Assembly (NCBI GenBank): GCA_047623825.1
Contig: JBLHOS010000081.1
Coordinates: forward strand, 1-13,605
DNA: 13,605 nt
Direction of reading: 5' to 3'
From: JBLHOS01 sp047623825
GTDB lineage: Bacteria; Pseudomonadota; Alphaproteobacteria; Rhodobacterales; Rhodobacteraceae
Translations under genes and position numbers: made by a program
Notes under the pieces: model-generated
What the model was told of the DNA's origin: nothing
What the model saw: the letters and a program-made list of their open reading frames with translations, nothing else
Databases searched by the model: none
Part shown: piece after piece, positions 7,505 to 13,513 of the stretch
Layout of the letters: every line of letters starts with the position of its first letter
Numbering within the stretch: position 1 is the first letter of the stretch

Positions 7505-7923
7505 TGCGCTACTGGTTGTTCAAATCCGAAGCCTCAACTTGGTCATGGGAACAACAGGTCGCCCGCGGCGATGCAGGCGAAGAATGGAATGGCGTGCGAA
7601 ACTATCAAGCCCGCAATTTCATGCGTGACATGAAGATCGGCGATCGCGGGTTTTTTTATCTATCGCAAAAAGAGAAATCAATTGTTGGGATCGTTGAGGT
7701 TATCACTGAGGCGCACCCCGATAGCACAACCGATGATGAGCGGTGGGAATGCGTCGATATCAAAGCGGTTGAGGCCCTGAAGACTCAGGTTTCGTTGGAG
7801 ATTGTCAAAACTGATCCGCGTTTAACAGACATGATCTTGGCCAAGAATTCCCGGCTTTCGGTGCAACCAGTTCTGGTGCAGGAGTGGCGGGTTATCTGTG
7901 CGCTTGGTGGGCTAGAGGCCTGA
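7504..7923 (+). CDS. EVE-domain protein
   Basis: EVE domains are PUA-like folds; some members bind modified bases in nucleic acids. The 139-aa protein is a stand-alone EVE domain. It opens MRYWLFKSEASTWSW, contains WNGVRNYQARNFMRDMKIGD (28-47), the beta strand GFFYLSQKEKSIVGIVEV, and ends with the SRLSVQPV..EWRVI signature (116-131), which is typical. The start at 7504 overlaps the preceding stop (TAATG); an upstream in-frame ATG at 7483 lies within the YciI gene and is unlikely. It closes the tsaD operon and overlaps the convergent DM13 gene tail-to-tail by 12 bp. Being beside a tRNA-modification gene hints at an RNA-related role, but this is inference. Confidence 0.93.
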   Translation: MRYWLFKSEASTWSWEQQVARGDAGEEWNGVRNYQARNFMRDMKIGDRGFFYLSQKEKSIVGIVEVITEAHPDSTTDDERWECVDIKAVEALKTQVSLEIVKTDPRLTDMILAKNSRLSVQPVLVQEWRVICALGGLEA

Positions 7924-8346
7924 CAGCGATGCGACTGAGAACAAGACGCTGAACTGCTCACACCAGATGATTACAGAACCATATGCCGCAAGATCTGTCC
8001 CCTCGGGGATCTCGTAGCTTTGATCGCCGCGGCTTGCGGTCAGCGTGCCCAACGAAATCCAATTGCTTTGCAGCACGTCACTGGCGTTCTGTGGATCGTT
8101 GGCAGCGGTTAGCCAAACCTCAAGTGCGGGACCGTCAGTGACTTCAAAATTTTCAAAGGTCACAACGTCTGGACCGCTGGTGCGGTCCACGATTTGCGCT
8201 GTCCCTGATCCGCGATGCTGCCCATCTGCGTCCTGAAATATTCCGCGGCTGACTGCCACGTCCTGAGCATAGATTGGGATGGTACTTTGGCAGGTCATGC
8301 AAAGGGCGAATGAAGCCGTAAACGTTGAGAGATAGCGCATTTTCAT
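7912..8346 (-). CDS. Secreted DM13-domain protein
   Basis: DM13 domains are small beta-rich extracytoplasmic domains proposed to take part in redox or electron-transfer processes. The 144-aa precursor has a Sec-type signal peptide (positive MKMRY, hydrophobic core 6-25, likely cleavage after IYA at residue 27). The DM13 body follows: GIFQDADGQHRGSGTAQIV, FENFEVTDGPALEVWL (65-80), and near the C-terminus a strand with the conserved Cys, VIIWCEQFSVLFS (Cys129). A purine-rich site AGAGGA sits almost on the first ATG, while the ATG at 8340 would have normal spacing, so the true start may be two codons later. It is monocistronic and convergent with the EVE gene, overlapping it by 12 bp. A function for this copy cannot be stated. 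Confidence 0.85.
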   Translation of the reverse strand: MKMRYLSTFTASFALCMTCQSTIPIYAQDVAVSRGIFQDADGQHRGSGTAQIVDRTSGPDVVTFENFEVTDGPALEVWLTAANDPQNASDVLQSNWISLGTLTASRGDQSYEIPEGTDLAAYGSVIIWCEQFSVLFSVASLSGL

Positions 8347-8463
8347 TTCCTCTTTGATTGCGCGTCCCTAGCATAAATAGTGACTAGCCTTGTTTAAAAA
8401 TTCTTACTTCCAGACACAATGCTGTGTCAGATTTTGCCTGCAAACCAAGAATGAGGGACACTT

Positions 8464-8845
8464 ATGAAAATTCTCAATGTGTTGGCTGCGGCGGTGGCTT
8501 CATAGATTTTTGGCTTGGTCTGGTACATGGTCATGTCAAATCCTTAGATGGCTGATGTTGACCTAAACCCTTGAACAGCTCAACCTGAGCGGCCTTCATC
8601 TTCCGCTGTGTTGCGGCGGTTTTGGTTGGAGCAATAATACTGCATATCTTTGCCAGTTCCAACGTGACCAGTCTTGGAAATGGTACATTGTCAGGCCTGA
8701 GACTGGGGCTGTTTCTCGTGACGCCATGGACCATGACGAGCAACCTTTTCGCCCAAAAACCGAACCGCCTGACCCTGATTGATGGGGCCTACGCCACCGT
8801 AGTTTCACTTTGATGGGCGGTATTCTGGTCTTTTTTCGATCATGA
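8464..8845 (+). pseudogene. Broken DUF1761 membrane-protein gene
   Basis: The start has a site (GAGGG, 6 nt upstream) and reads MKILNVLAAAVAS, then TAG, then IFGLVWYMVMSNP, TAG, MADVDLNP, TGA. Both TAG codons stand where DUF1761 proteins usually have Trp or a large hydrophobic residue. The frame then changes: from about 8592 another frame gives a membrane helix FIFRCVAAVLVGAIILHIF, GLRLGLFLVTPWTM and LTLIDGAYATV. A second shift near 8805 gives FTLMGGILVFFRS and a natural stop at 8843-8845. Together the pieces restore a normal DUF1761 protein of about 125 aa (small multi-helix inner-membrane family). At least three nonsense changes and two frameshifts make it clearly dead. Confidence 0.85.
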
Positions 8846-8854
8846 CTTCAGACA

Positions 8855-8952
8855 AAAAATGGAGGGCCCCAACCCCTTGGGACCCTCCAACACCCACGCG
8901 CTCTCGCTCGCTCCACACGTGTTCTATCTGAGGGTCCGCCGTACTGGTCGGA
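8855..8952 (-). ncRNA. Candidate small RNA of about 100 nt
   Basis: Between two leftward terminators lies a gene-free stretch with its own promoter-like pair on the minus strand: TTGCTG (8982-8987) and TAGGTA (8959-8964), 17 nt apart. A transcript starting near 8952 would end at the U-tract beside the hairpin at 8861-8888. Near its 5' end is a small stem-loop (GTCCG...CGGAC, about 8936-8955), and a palindrome ACACGTGT lies at 8915-8922. The segment GGACCCTC (minus strand, 8937-8930) is fully complementary to the 5' arm of the terminator, so an alternative fold is possible. I see no coding potential. It matches no RNA family that I can recall. Confidence 0.35.
8861..8888 (-). terminator. Rho-independent terminator, leftward
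   Basis: A 12-bp stem with one mismatch (GGAGGGCCCCAA against TTGGGACCCTCC) closes a 4-nt CCCC loop. On the minus strand the hairpin is followed by ATTTTTTG, a proper U-tract; on the plus strand there is none. No protein gene ends just upstream on the minus strand, so it probably ends the non-coding transcript proposed at 8855-8952. It may also have served the dead plus-strand gene that ends at 8845. Confidence 0.7.
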
Positions 8953-8958
8953 CACCTT

Positions 8959-8987
8959 TACCTACCTAGATCAGTCCGGCTCAGCAA
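8959..8987 (-). promoter_or_regulatory. Possible sigma-70 promoter for the candidate RNA
   Basis: TTGCTG and TAGGTA on the minus strand, 17 nt apart. The -35 is good and the -10 is mediocre. It is supported mainly by its position just upstream of a gene-free stretch that ends in a terminator. Confidence 0.3.
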
Positions 8988-9036
8988 CGGTTTAGCATAG
9001 ACGATTTTAGGCGGTTTTGATTGAACTGCCCTTGGG

Positions 9037-9069
9037 CAAAAAAGACCCGCTCCAATTGGGCGGGTCTTT
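9037..9069 (-). terminator. Terminator of the DUF2853 gene
   Basis: A perfect 10-bp stem AAAGACCCGC/GCGGGTCTTT (9041-9050 and 9060-9069) lies 24 bp past the DUF2853 stop. On the minus strand it is followed by a T-rich run (TCTTTTTTGC), the standard form of an intrinsic terminator. The plus-strand side has only a short T run. Confidence 0.9.
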
Positions 9070-9092
9070 CAAACTCAAACGATATGTTAGCC

Positions 9093-9434
9093 TTAGTTGT
9101 AAACGCTCTCTTTGCCGAAATGTTTGGTAAGCATGTAATAAACAACGGCGCGATATTTGTTGCGCTCTGATTTTCCATAGATTTCTATGACCTTATTGAT
9201 CGCGGCCATCAGCTCGGGGCCATCTGCAAGGCCCAGCTTCTTCATTAGGAACTTCTCCTTGACGGTGTCCAGCTCGGACTCCTGGCTTCCTGCAACGGTG
9301 GATGCATCCGCGTTATAGATCGCGGGGCCGCAGCCAATCGTCACTTTGGTCAGCAGGCCCATGTCCGGCGTCATGCTGCACTTATTTTTCAGATCGTCGG
9401 CATACTGCGCGATCAAATCGTCTCTCTTACCCAT
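9093..9434 (-). CDS. DUF2853 family protein
   Basis: A 113-aa protein of the DUF2853 family, whose function is unknown. It begins MGKRDDLIAQYADDLKNKC and contains LLTKVTIGCGPAIYNADAS (27-45), EKFLMKKLGL (60-69) and the strongly conserved C-terminal SERNKYRAVVYY..TKHFGKESVY. The length is that of the family. The open frame continues upstream, but the ATG at 9434 is the true start: AGGGAG lies about 6 nt before it and the family begins with MGKRDDL. The protein is soluble, helical and charged. It lies 127 bp downstream of the CDGSH gene on the same strand and ends at a strong terminator, so the two may share a transcript. Confidence 0.92.
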   Translation of the reverse strand: MGKRDDLIAQYADDLKNKCSMTPDMGLLTKVTIGCGPAIYNADASTVAGSQESELDTVKEKFLMKKLGLADGPELMAAINKVIEIYGKSERNKYRAVVYYMLTKHFGKESVYN

Positions 9435-9561
9435 AGATGGCTCCCTGTCGAAATCGCCGGGGACTGCCCCCTTTAGACGCAAAAGATAGGCGCGAACTGG
9501 GGGCAAAATAAAGGGGAAAGAAATGTGGTGGGCGACACAGCTTTTTCTGGCGCACGCTGCA

Positions 9562-10188
9562 TTAGGCGTCGCGCCAACCCGCACCGTGGTGACTGCCATC
9601 GCAAAAAGGTTTGTTGCCGGATAATCCGCAGCGGCACAAGACGTACTTGTGCGGTGTCGTCCCGTCAGCGTTTTGCGCCATGGGTGGGGCAATTTCCTGA
9701 ACCCGGTATGGCCCGTCTTTCTCAACGACAATTTGGGCTAGTGTGCCAAATTGATGGGCGCGATCCTGCGTGTTGGTTGACAGGCTTAGGGCACCTGATG
9801 GACAGGCCGCCATAACTGCATCGATTTGATCACGATCCCCGGCATTGGGGGTAACCCAAGGTTTGGCCGCAGGGTCGAACATATTGCTTGCCAAGCGGAT
9901 GCATTCTGCCGCGTGTGAACAAATCATTGGATTGTAGTGGACGGTAAAGGCGTCGCCCTTATAGCTGAGCAATTTGTTTGCCCCCGAAGGGGACCCGCTG
10001 TGGCTTTCAAAGCCGATGTCCTTGTGGCTGCCATCACAGAATGGTTTGGACTTGGACGCCCCACACCGACACAGCGCCATAACCTCCTTGACCTCAACAA
10101 CCTGACCATCTGCCAGTGTCATAGATTGCACGGATTTGACGACTAGCGGGCCATTTTCACGTTCTTCGATGATCGGTGTGTCGGACAT
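9562..10188 (-). CDS. Iron-sulfur protein with two CDGSH domains and a central Fer4_19-like domain
   Basis: A 208-aa predicted redox or iron-sulfur protein, likely cytosolic. It has two CDGSH zinc-finger-type domains, each binding a 2Fe-2S cluster through 3 Cys and 1 His: Cys40/Cys42/Cys51/His55 (CRCG..FCDGSH) and Cys185/Cys187/Cys196/His200. Between them is a divergent ferredoxin segment resembling Fer4_19: MICSHAAEC (Cys90, Cys96), FDPAAKPWV (104-112) and ACPSGALS (Cys129). All expected ligands are present. The start at 10188 has a perfect AGGAGG site 5 nt away. It may be co-transcribed with DUF2853. The electron partner is unknown; the family is associated with iron-sulfur or redox homeostasis. 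Confidence 0.92.
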   Translation of the reverse strand: MSDTPIIEERENGPLVVKSVQSMTLADGQVVEVKEVMALCRCGASKSKPFCDGSHKDIGFESHSGSPSGANKLLSYKGDAFTVHYNPMICSHAAECIRLASNMFDPAAKPWVTPNAGDRDQIDAVMAACPSGALSLSTNTQDRAHQFGTLAQIVVEKDGPYRVQEIAPPMAQNADGTTPHKYVLCRCGLSGNKPFCDGSHHGAGWRDA

Positions 10189-10297
10189 TGCAACCTCCTG
10201 ATTTCGGCACCAGAGGATCGCAAAGGGTATGAACTGTCAAATCAAACCCAAGGTGCTGGAGGTCACTTTGATCAGATGGCTTTGGGTCACCTGAGGT

Positions 10298-10653
10298 TTA
10301 GACGTCAATCAGTCCCTTGAACCTGACCCAGATCATCTACATCCCGTTGAACGGCATGTCACTTGCGCCCATCCTGCCAGTAACGGATCAACACGCATCG
10401 CTGCGTTTCTGGCCTTACCCGCCTTTTTTGAGGGCCAGAACACCACCGAGAATACGACCGTCTCATCCTCAGTCTTTTTCATCACCACTGGAAACGACAT
10501 CACTTTGCCATTTGGCACATCATCGGCCCAGCAGTCTTTAACGCAGTTCGCGCCGCACTCTTTGATGATATCCACGAATGCCTCTGAGAATGCGGTGTAG
10601 CTTTCGCAGTCTGTTGTCGGTCTTACCGTAATAAATCCATCAATACAGGACAT
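10298..10653 (-). pseudogene. Frameshifted DUF1428 gene
   Basis: From ATG 10653 the frame reads MSCIDGFITVRPT, then FVDIIKECGAN..KDCWADDVPNGKV and ETVVFSVVFWPSKKAG. This is the characteristic body of DUF1428 proteins (dimeric alpha-beta barrel-like, unknown function, about 117 aa). Near ARNAAMRVDPLLAG the family pattern breaks and the frame runs into an unrelated tail ending at 10333. One frame over, the missing end appears: MGASDMPFNGM, an in-frame TAG, then MIWVRFKGLIDV and a natural stop at 10298. The segment around R-V-D also seems to lack a few codons (family: RVMADPR). So there is one frameshift, one nonsense codon and a small deletion. A shortened product of about 106 aa could still be made, but it would lack the family's C-terminal strand. 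Confidence 0.8.
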
Positions 10654-10774
10654 CACAGTCGTCTCTCTTTTGGCTGGCGCAAATATAACCGCTTTTGGCG
10701 TCGTCCCAAAAACAGCGAGAGTATCCACGTAGAGGTCCCCTCTTGGATCTGCGCGCACTTACGCTCAATGATCG

Positions 10775-10790
10775 GATCAGAACCCTGATC
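10775..10790. repeat. Small inverted repeat upstream of the HD gene
   Basis: GATCAG-AACC-CTGATC gives a 6-bp perfect stem with a 4-nt loop in the 187-bp gap between the DUF1428 relic and the HD-domain gene. It has no U-tract. It could be an operator or a leader hairpin; nothing else supports either. Confidence 0.35.
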
Positions 10791-10840
10791 GGGTGCGCGC
10801 TGCAAAATGCCGTGCGCCTTTCCACATGACGGAGGCCACG

Positions 10841-11446
10841 ATGTCTGACCCGAAAACAGTGTCCTTCACGCAGATGAAGGACGGCACCCGCGAAGACTAC
10901 GAATTGTTAGAAAAGTTGGAAAAGCCATATCTTGCGCTGACATCTGACCGCGTGCTCGCAGAGTTGCGCCGTCAGGGCGACGTCACGCTGGAGGGCTACA
11001 ACATCACGCGTTTGGATCATGCGCTGCAATCGGCCACCCGTGCCCGGCGCGACAGCGCTGATATTGACTGGATCGTTGCGGCGCTATGCCATGATATCGG
11101 CGACGGTCTGGCACCGCAAAACCACGATCGGTTTTCAGCCGAGGTCCTTCGCCCCTTTGTTCGTTGGGATGTAGCCTGGGTGGTTGAGCATCACGGAATT
11201 TTCCAGATGCTCTATTACGCCCATCACTATGGTTGGGACAAAGACGCCCGCGACCGCTACCGCGATCACCCCTGCTTCCAAACCTGCGCAGATTTTTGCG
11301 AACGGTGGGACCAATCATCGTTTGATCCCGAATATCTCGCATATCCACTTGTGAGCTTTGAGTCCGAGGCGCGTCAGGTCTTTGGCCGCAAAGCCTATGA
11401 CCCGGCGGTGATCCGTGAAGGCGAAAGCTTGGGGCTGCTGCATTGA
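10841..11446 (+). CDS. HD-domain metalloprotein, possible diiron oxygenase or phosphohydrolase
   Basis: A 201-aa HD-superfamily protein. The ligand set is visible: His60 (RLDHALQ), His84-Asp85 (LCHDIGDG), His95 (NHDRF), His117/118 (VEHHGIFQ) and a late Asp157 in ERWDQSSFDP. The His..HisAsp..His..His..Asp order is that of dinuclear HD enzymes, which include phosphohydrolases and the mixed-valent diiron oxygenases PhnZ and myo-inositol oxygenase; which chemistry applies here is not shown. The ATG at 10841 is preferred because GGAGG lies 5 nt upstream; an in-frame ATG at 10793 has no such site. It converges on ahcY with a shared terminator. No phosphonate or inositol genes are adjacent. Confidence 0.85.
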   Translation: MSDPKTVSFTQMKDGTREDYELLEKLEKPYLALTSDRVLAELRRQGDVTLEGYNITRLDHALQSATRARRDSADIDWIVAALCHDIGDGLAPQNHDRFSAEVLRPFVRWDVAWVVEHHGIFQMLYYAHHYGWDKDARDRYRDHPCFQTCADFCERWDQSSFDPEYLAYPLVSFESEARQVFGRKAYDPAVIREGESLGLLH

Positions 11447-11461
11447 TACCCCACAAATGCA

Positions 11462-11491
11462 AAAGCGCCCCGGAACTAACCGGGGCGCTTT
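11462..11491. terminator. Shared bidirectional terminator
   Basis: A perfect 12-bp GC-rich stem AAAGCGCCCCGG/CCGGGGCGCTTT closes a 6-nt loop AACTAA. It lies 15 bp after the HD gene stop and 23 bp after the ahcY stop, so it can terminate both convergent genes. T runs are short on each side (three to four). Confidence 0.93.
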
Positions 11492-11514
11492 GTCGTGCAT
11501 AAGGCGTTTATTGC

Positions 11515-12906
11515 TTAGTAGCGGTAATGCTCAGGCTTGAACGGCCCATCTTGGGCAACACCGATATAGTCGGCCTGCTCCTTGGCAAGAACCGTCAGTT
11601 TCACGCCGATCTTATTCAGATGCAGGCGGGCCACTTTCTCATCCAGATGCTTGGGCAGAACATAAACTTCGTTCTTGTACTGGTCGCCCTTGGTCCAAAG
11701 TTCGATCTGCGCCAGAACCTGATTGGTAAAGGATGCCGACATCACAAACGACGGGTGCCCAGTGGCGTTGCCAAGGTTCAGCAAACGACCCTCAGATAGC
11801 AAGATTAACCGGCTGCCGGATGGCATCTCGATCATATCCACTTGCTCTTTGATGTTGGTCCATTTGTGGTTCTTCAGGGCTGCAACCTGGATCTCATTAT
11901 CGAAGTGACCGATGTTGCCGACGATCGCCATGTCCTTCATCTCGCGCATGTGCTCGATCCGGATGACGTCTTTGTTTCCAGTCGTGGTGATGAAGATATC
12001 GGCCTTGGCCACTTCGTCTTCCAACAAGACAACTTCAAACCCGTCCATCGCGGCCTGCAGCGCACAGATCGGATCAACTTCGGTAACTTTCACACGGGCA
12101 CCGGCGCCGCGCAGTGACGCCGCTGAGCCTTTGCCCACATCGCCGTAACCGCAGACAACCGCTACCTTACCGGCCATCATCGTATCGGTCGCGCGGCGGA
12201 TACCGTCGACCAGCGATTCTTTACAGCCATATTTGTTGTCGAACTTCGACTTGGTGACGCTGTCGTTGACGTTAATCGCGGGGAACGGCAGTAGCCCATC
12301 ACGCATCAGTTCATACAGGCGGTGCACACCGGTTGTTGTCTCCTCAGACACGCCTTGGATCGCATCGCGCTGCTTGGTGAACCAGCCTGGGCTTGCAGCC
12401 ATCCGCTTGCGGATCTGCGCAAAGATCGCTTCTTCCTCTTCGGATTTCGGGACCGAGAGCAGATGATCTTCGCCGGCCTCAACACGGGCGCCCAACAAGA
12501 CGTATAACGTCGCGTCACCTCCATCGTCCAAGATCATGTTGCACGGGCCATCTTTGAAGAAAAAGATGCGGTCCTGATAATCCCAATGCTCTACTAATGA
12601 CTGGCCCTTGATTGCAAAGACCGAATGGCCTGCCGCCGCGATGGCCGCTGCTGCGTGATCTTGGGTAGAGAAGATGTTACATGAGGCCCAGCGAACGTCC
12701 GCGCCCAATTCAACCAGCGTTTCAATCAAAACTGCGGTTTGGATCGTCATGTGCAGAGAACCTGCGATCCGCGCACCCTTTAGGGGTTTGCTTTTGCCAA
12801 ATTCTTCACGCAGTGCCATCAAGCCCGGCATTTCTGTTTCGGCGATTGCCAATTCCTTGCGGCCGAACTCAGCCAGGGAAATGTCTTTCACGATATAGTC
12901 AGTCAT
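11515..12906 (-). CDS. ahcY: S-adenosyl-L-homocysteine hydrolase (adenosylhomocysteinase)
   Basis: Reversibly hydrolyses S-adenosylhomocysteine to adenosine and homocysteine, keeping methyltransferases active; a cytosolic NAD-dependent homotetramer. The 463-aa protein starts MTDYIVKDISLAEFGRKEL and has AGSLHMTIQTAVLIETL (48-64), LDDGGD (126-131), the bacterial/plant-type insertion about 140-185, the NAD motif GYGDVGKG (253-260), TTTGNKDVI (307-315), GNIGHFDNEI (330-339) and LLNLGNATGHPSFVMS (375-390), ending PFKPEHYRY. It is complete, with no missing key residue that I can see. ATG 12906 is the start: AGGAGG lies 5 nt upstream, whereas an extension of six codons has no site. It is monocistronic, with its own promoter candidate upstream. 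Confidence 0.98.
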   Translation of the reverse strand: MTDYIVKDISLAEFGRKELAIAETEMPGLMALREEFGKSKPLKGARIAGSLHMTIQTAVLIETLVELGADVRWASCNIFSTQDHAAAAIAAAGHSVFAIKGQSLVEHWDYQDRIFFFKDGPCNMILDDGGDATLYVLLGARVEAGEDHLLSVPKSEEEEAIFAQIRKRMAASPGWFTKQRDAIQGVSEETTTGVHRLYELMRDGLLPFPAINVNDSVTKSKFDNKYGCKESLVDGIRRATDTMMAGKVAVVCGYGDVGKGSAASLRGAGARVKVTEVDPICALQAAMDGFEVVLLEDEVAKADIFITTTGNKDVIRIEHMREMKDMAIVGNIGHFDNEIQVAALKNHKWTNIKEQVDMIEMPSGSRLILLSEGRLLNLGNATGHPSFVMSASFTNQVLAQIELWTKGDQYKNEVYVLPKHLDEKVARLHLNKIGVKLTVLAKEQADYIGVAQDGPFKPEHYRY

Positions 12907-12939
12907 AATCGCCTCCTGCGGCACATCTAATTTAAGGGC

Positions 12940-12968
12940 CAGATAGCAGGCGCTGGGGTGGCGGACAA
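12940..12968 (-). promoter_or_regulatory. Candidate ahcY promoter
   Basis: On the minus strand, TTGTCC (12963-12968) and TATCTG (12940-12945) are 17 nt apart, a good sigma-70 match. Transcription would start near 12933 and leave a leader of under 30 nt, too short for a riboswitch. No SAH-riboswitch core is visible upstream of ahcY. Confidence 0.5.
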
Positions 12969-13075
12969 TGGTGCGGTTTTGCGATTTTGATATGTGTTGA
13001 GGAAATGCCGCCTTAAATCAGACAATCTGAGCACAGCGACATCACACCGAAGTTCACGCGTCCCGTTTCAAGATT

Positions 13076-13232
13076 ATGAAAGCTGCACTCATTTCAGGCC
13101 TTGGTGGGACGTTTGGAATTTGGGCCATTGGGCCGTAAGGTTGGCCCTGACCAGATCATCATACCGATGGGCATGCGGTTAGCCGGATTGCCAATTGGCA
13201 ATTTACTGTCGCAAATCTTCGAAAAAAAGTAA
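13076..13232 (+). pseudogene. Small two-helix membrane protein gene with one frameshift
   Basis: From ATG 13076 the frame reads MKAALISGLGGTFGIWAIGP and stops at TAA 13136. One base later in phase, the sequence continues KVGPDQIIIPMGM, then LAGLPIGNLLSQIFEKK, and stops at 13230-13232. Joined by removing one base near 13134-13136, the pieces give a 51-aa protein with two hydrophobic segments separated by a short polar turn (GPDQ) and a charged EKK end, which is a sensible small membrane protein. I do not recognise the family, and there is no good ribosome-binding site. The alternative is that both hydrophobic stretches are chance. Confidence is therefore moderate to low. Confidence 0.4.
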
Positions 13233-13335
13233 AAACACATCACAGAGTACTGCTTAATCGTGGGGCGGTCGCAATGATTTGGCCGAAACTTTTGCTTTGT
13301 CACAAATAGTCGCAAAGGGTCATAGGGGGCCAAGT

Positions 13336-13444
13336 TGTAGCCATTCGTGTCACGGCGATCTGGACAAAGTCAACGCGACTTTTGACAAGATGCGTGCCGG
13401 TCAGATCGAAGTACGGGGCTGTCGTGACGGTAAGTGCGACTTAA
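13336..13444 (+). pseudogene. C-terminal remnant of a zinc-type alcohol dehydrogenase (MDR family)
   Basis: The segment GDLDKVNATFDKMRAGQIE (13354-13410) matches the end of medium-chain dehydrogenases/reductases, where LD.INEAFD.MRAG..I.GR precedes the last beta strand. One extra base at about 13417 shifts the frame. In the next frame the expected last strand follows, R-AVVTVSAT, with a stop at 13442-13444. Only some 35 codons are recognisable, and no Rossmann fold or zinc site lies upstream, so most of the gene is deleted. The N-terminal boundary is uncertain. Confidence 0.6.
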
Positions 13445-13455
13445 AGTCATCCAAC

Positions 13456-13488
13456 GGCCGCCACCAATTTCCCGGCTGCTTTTTTTTT
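13456..13488 (+). terminator. Weak or relic terminator after the dehydrogenase remnant
   Basis: A short stem GGCCG/CGGCT (13456-13460, 13473-13477) is followed by GC and nine T residues (13480-13488). It lies 11 bp after the remnant's stop, where the original terminator would be. The stem is short, so efficiency is doubtful. Confidence 0.4.
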
Positions 13489-13513
13489 GAACAGCTTTCA
13501 CATCGCTAAAACC

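Noticed and set aside
8531..8808. Minus-strand open frames across the DUF1761 relic
   Set aside because: They are shadows of the degraded plus-strand gene, without ribosome-binding sites or recognisable protein sequence.
9435..9731. N-terminal extension of the DUF2853 frame
   Set aside because: It overlaps the CDGSH gene, is Arg/Pro-rich without family similarity, and the internal ATG at 9434 has the proper ribosome-binding site.
10654..10758. N-terminal extension of the DUF1428 frame (starting MRADPRGD)
   Set aside because: DUF1428 proteins begin at the MSxIDGF-like start, and the upstream part lies in the divergent promoter gap with the HD gene.
12907..13030. SAH or SAM riboswitch upstream of ahcY
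   Set aside because: The likely leader is under 30 nt and no conserved riboswitch core or pseudoknot could be seen.
13076..13135. MKAALISGLGGTF as the N-terminus of the alcohol dehydrogenase whose C-terminus is at 13336-13444
   Set aside because: It starts like many dehydrogenases, but the following residues (GIWAIGP) do not continue the family pattern, whereas they fit a membrane helix joined to the next frame. It cannot be fully excluded.
13180..13220. GLPIGNLLSQIF looks like the GLPIGNLTSQ motif of reverse transcriptases (retron, DGR or intron type)
   Set aside because: Only about ten residues match. The next expected residues (ANVYL type) and the catalytic YxDD region are absent in all frames, and the segment is better explained as the second half of a small membrane protein.
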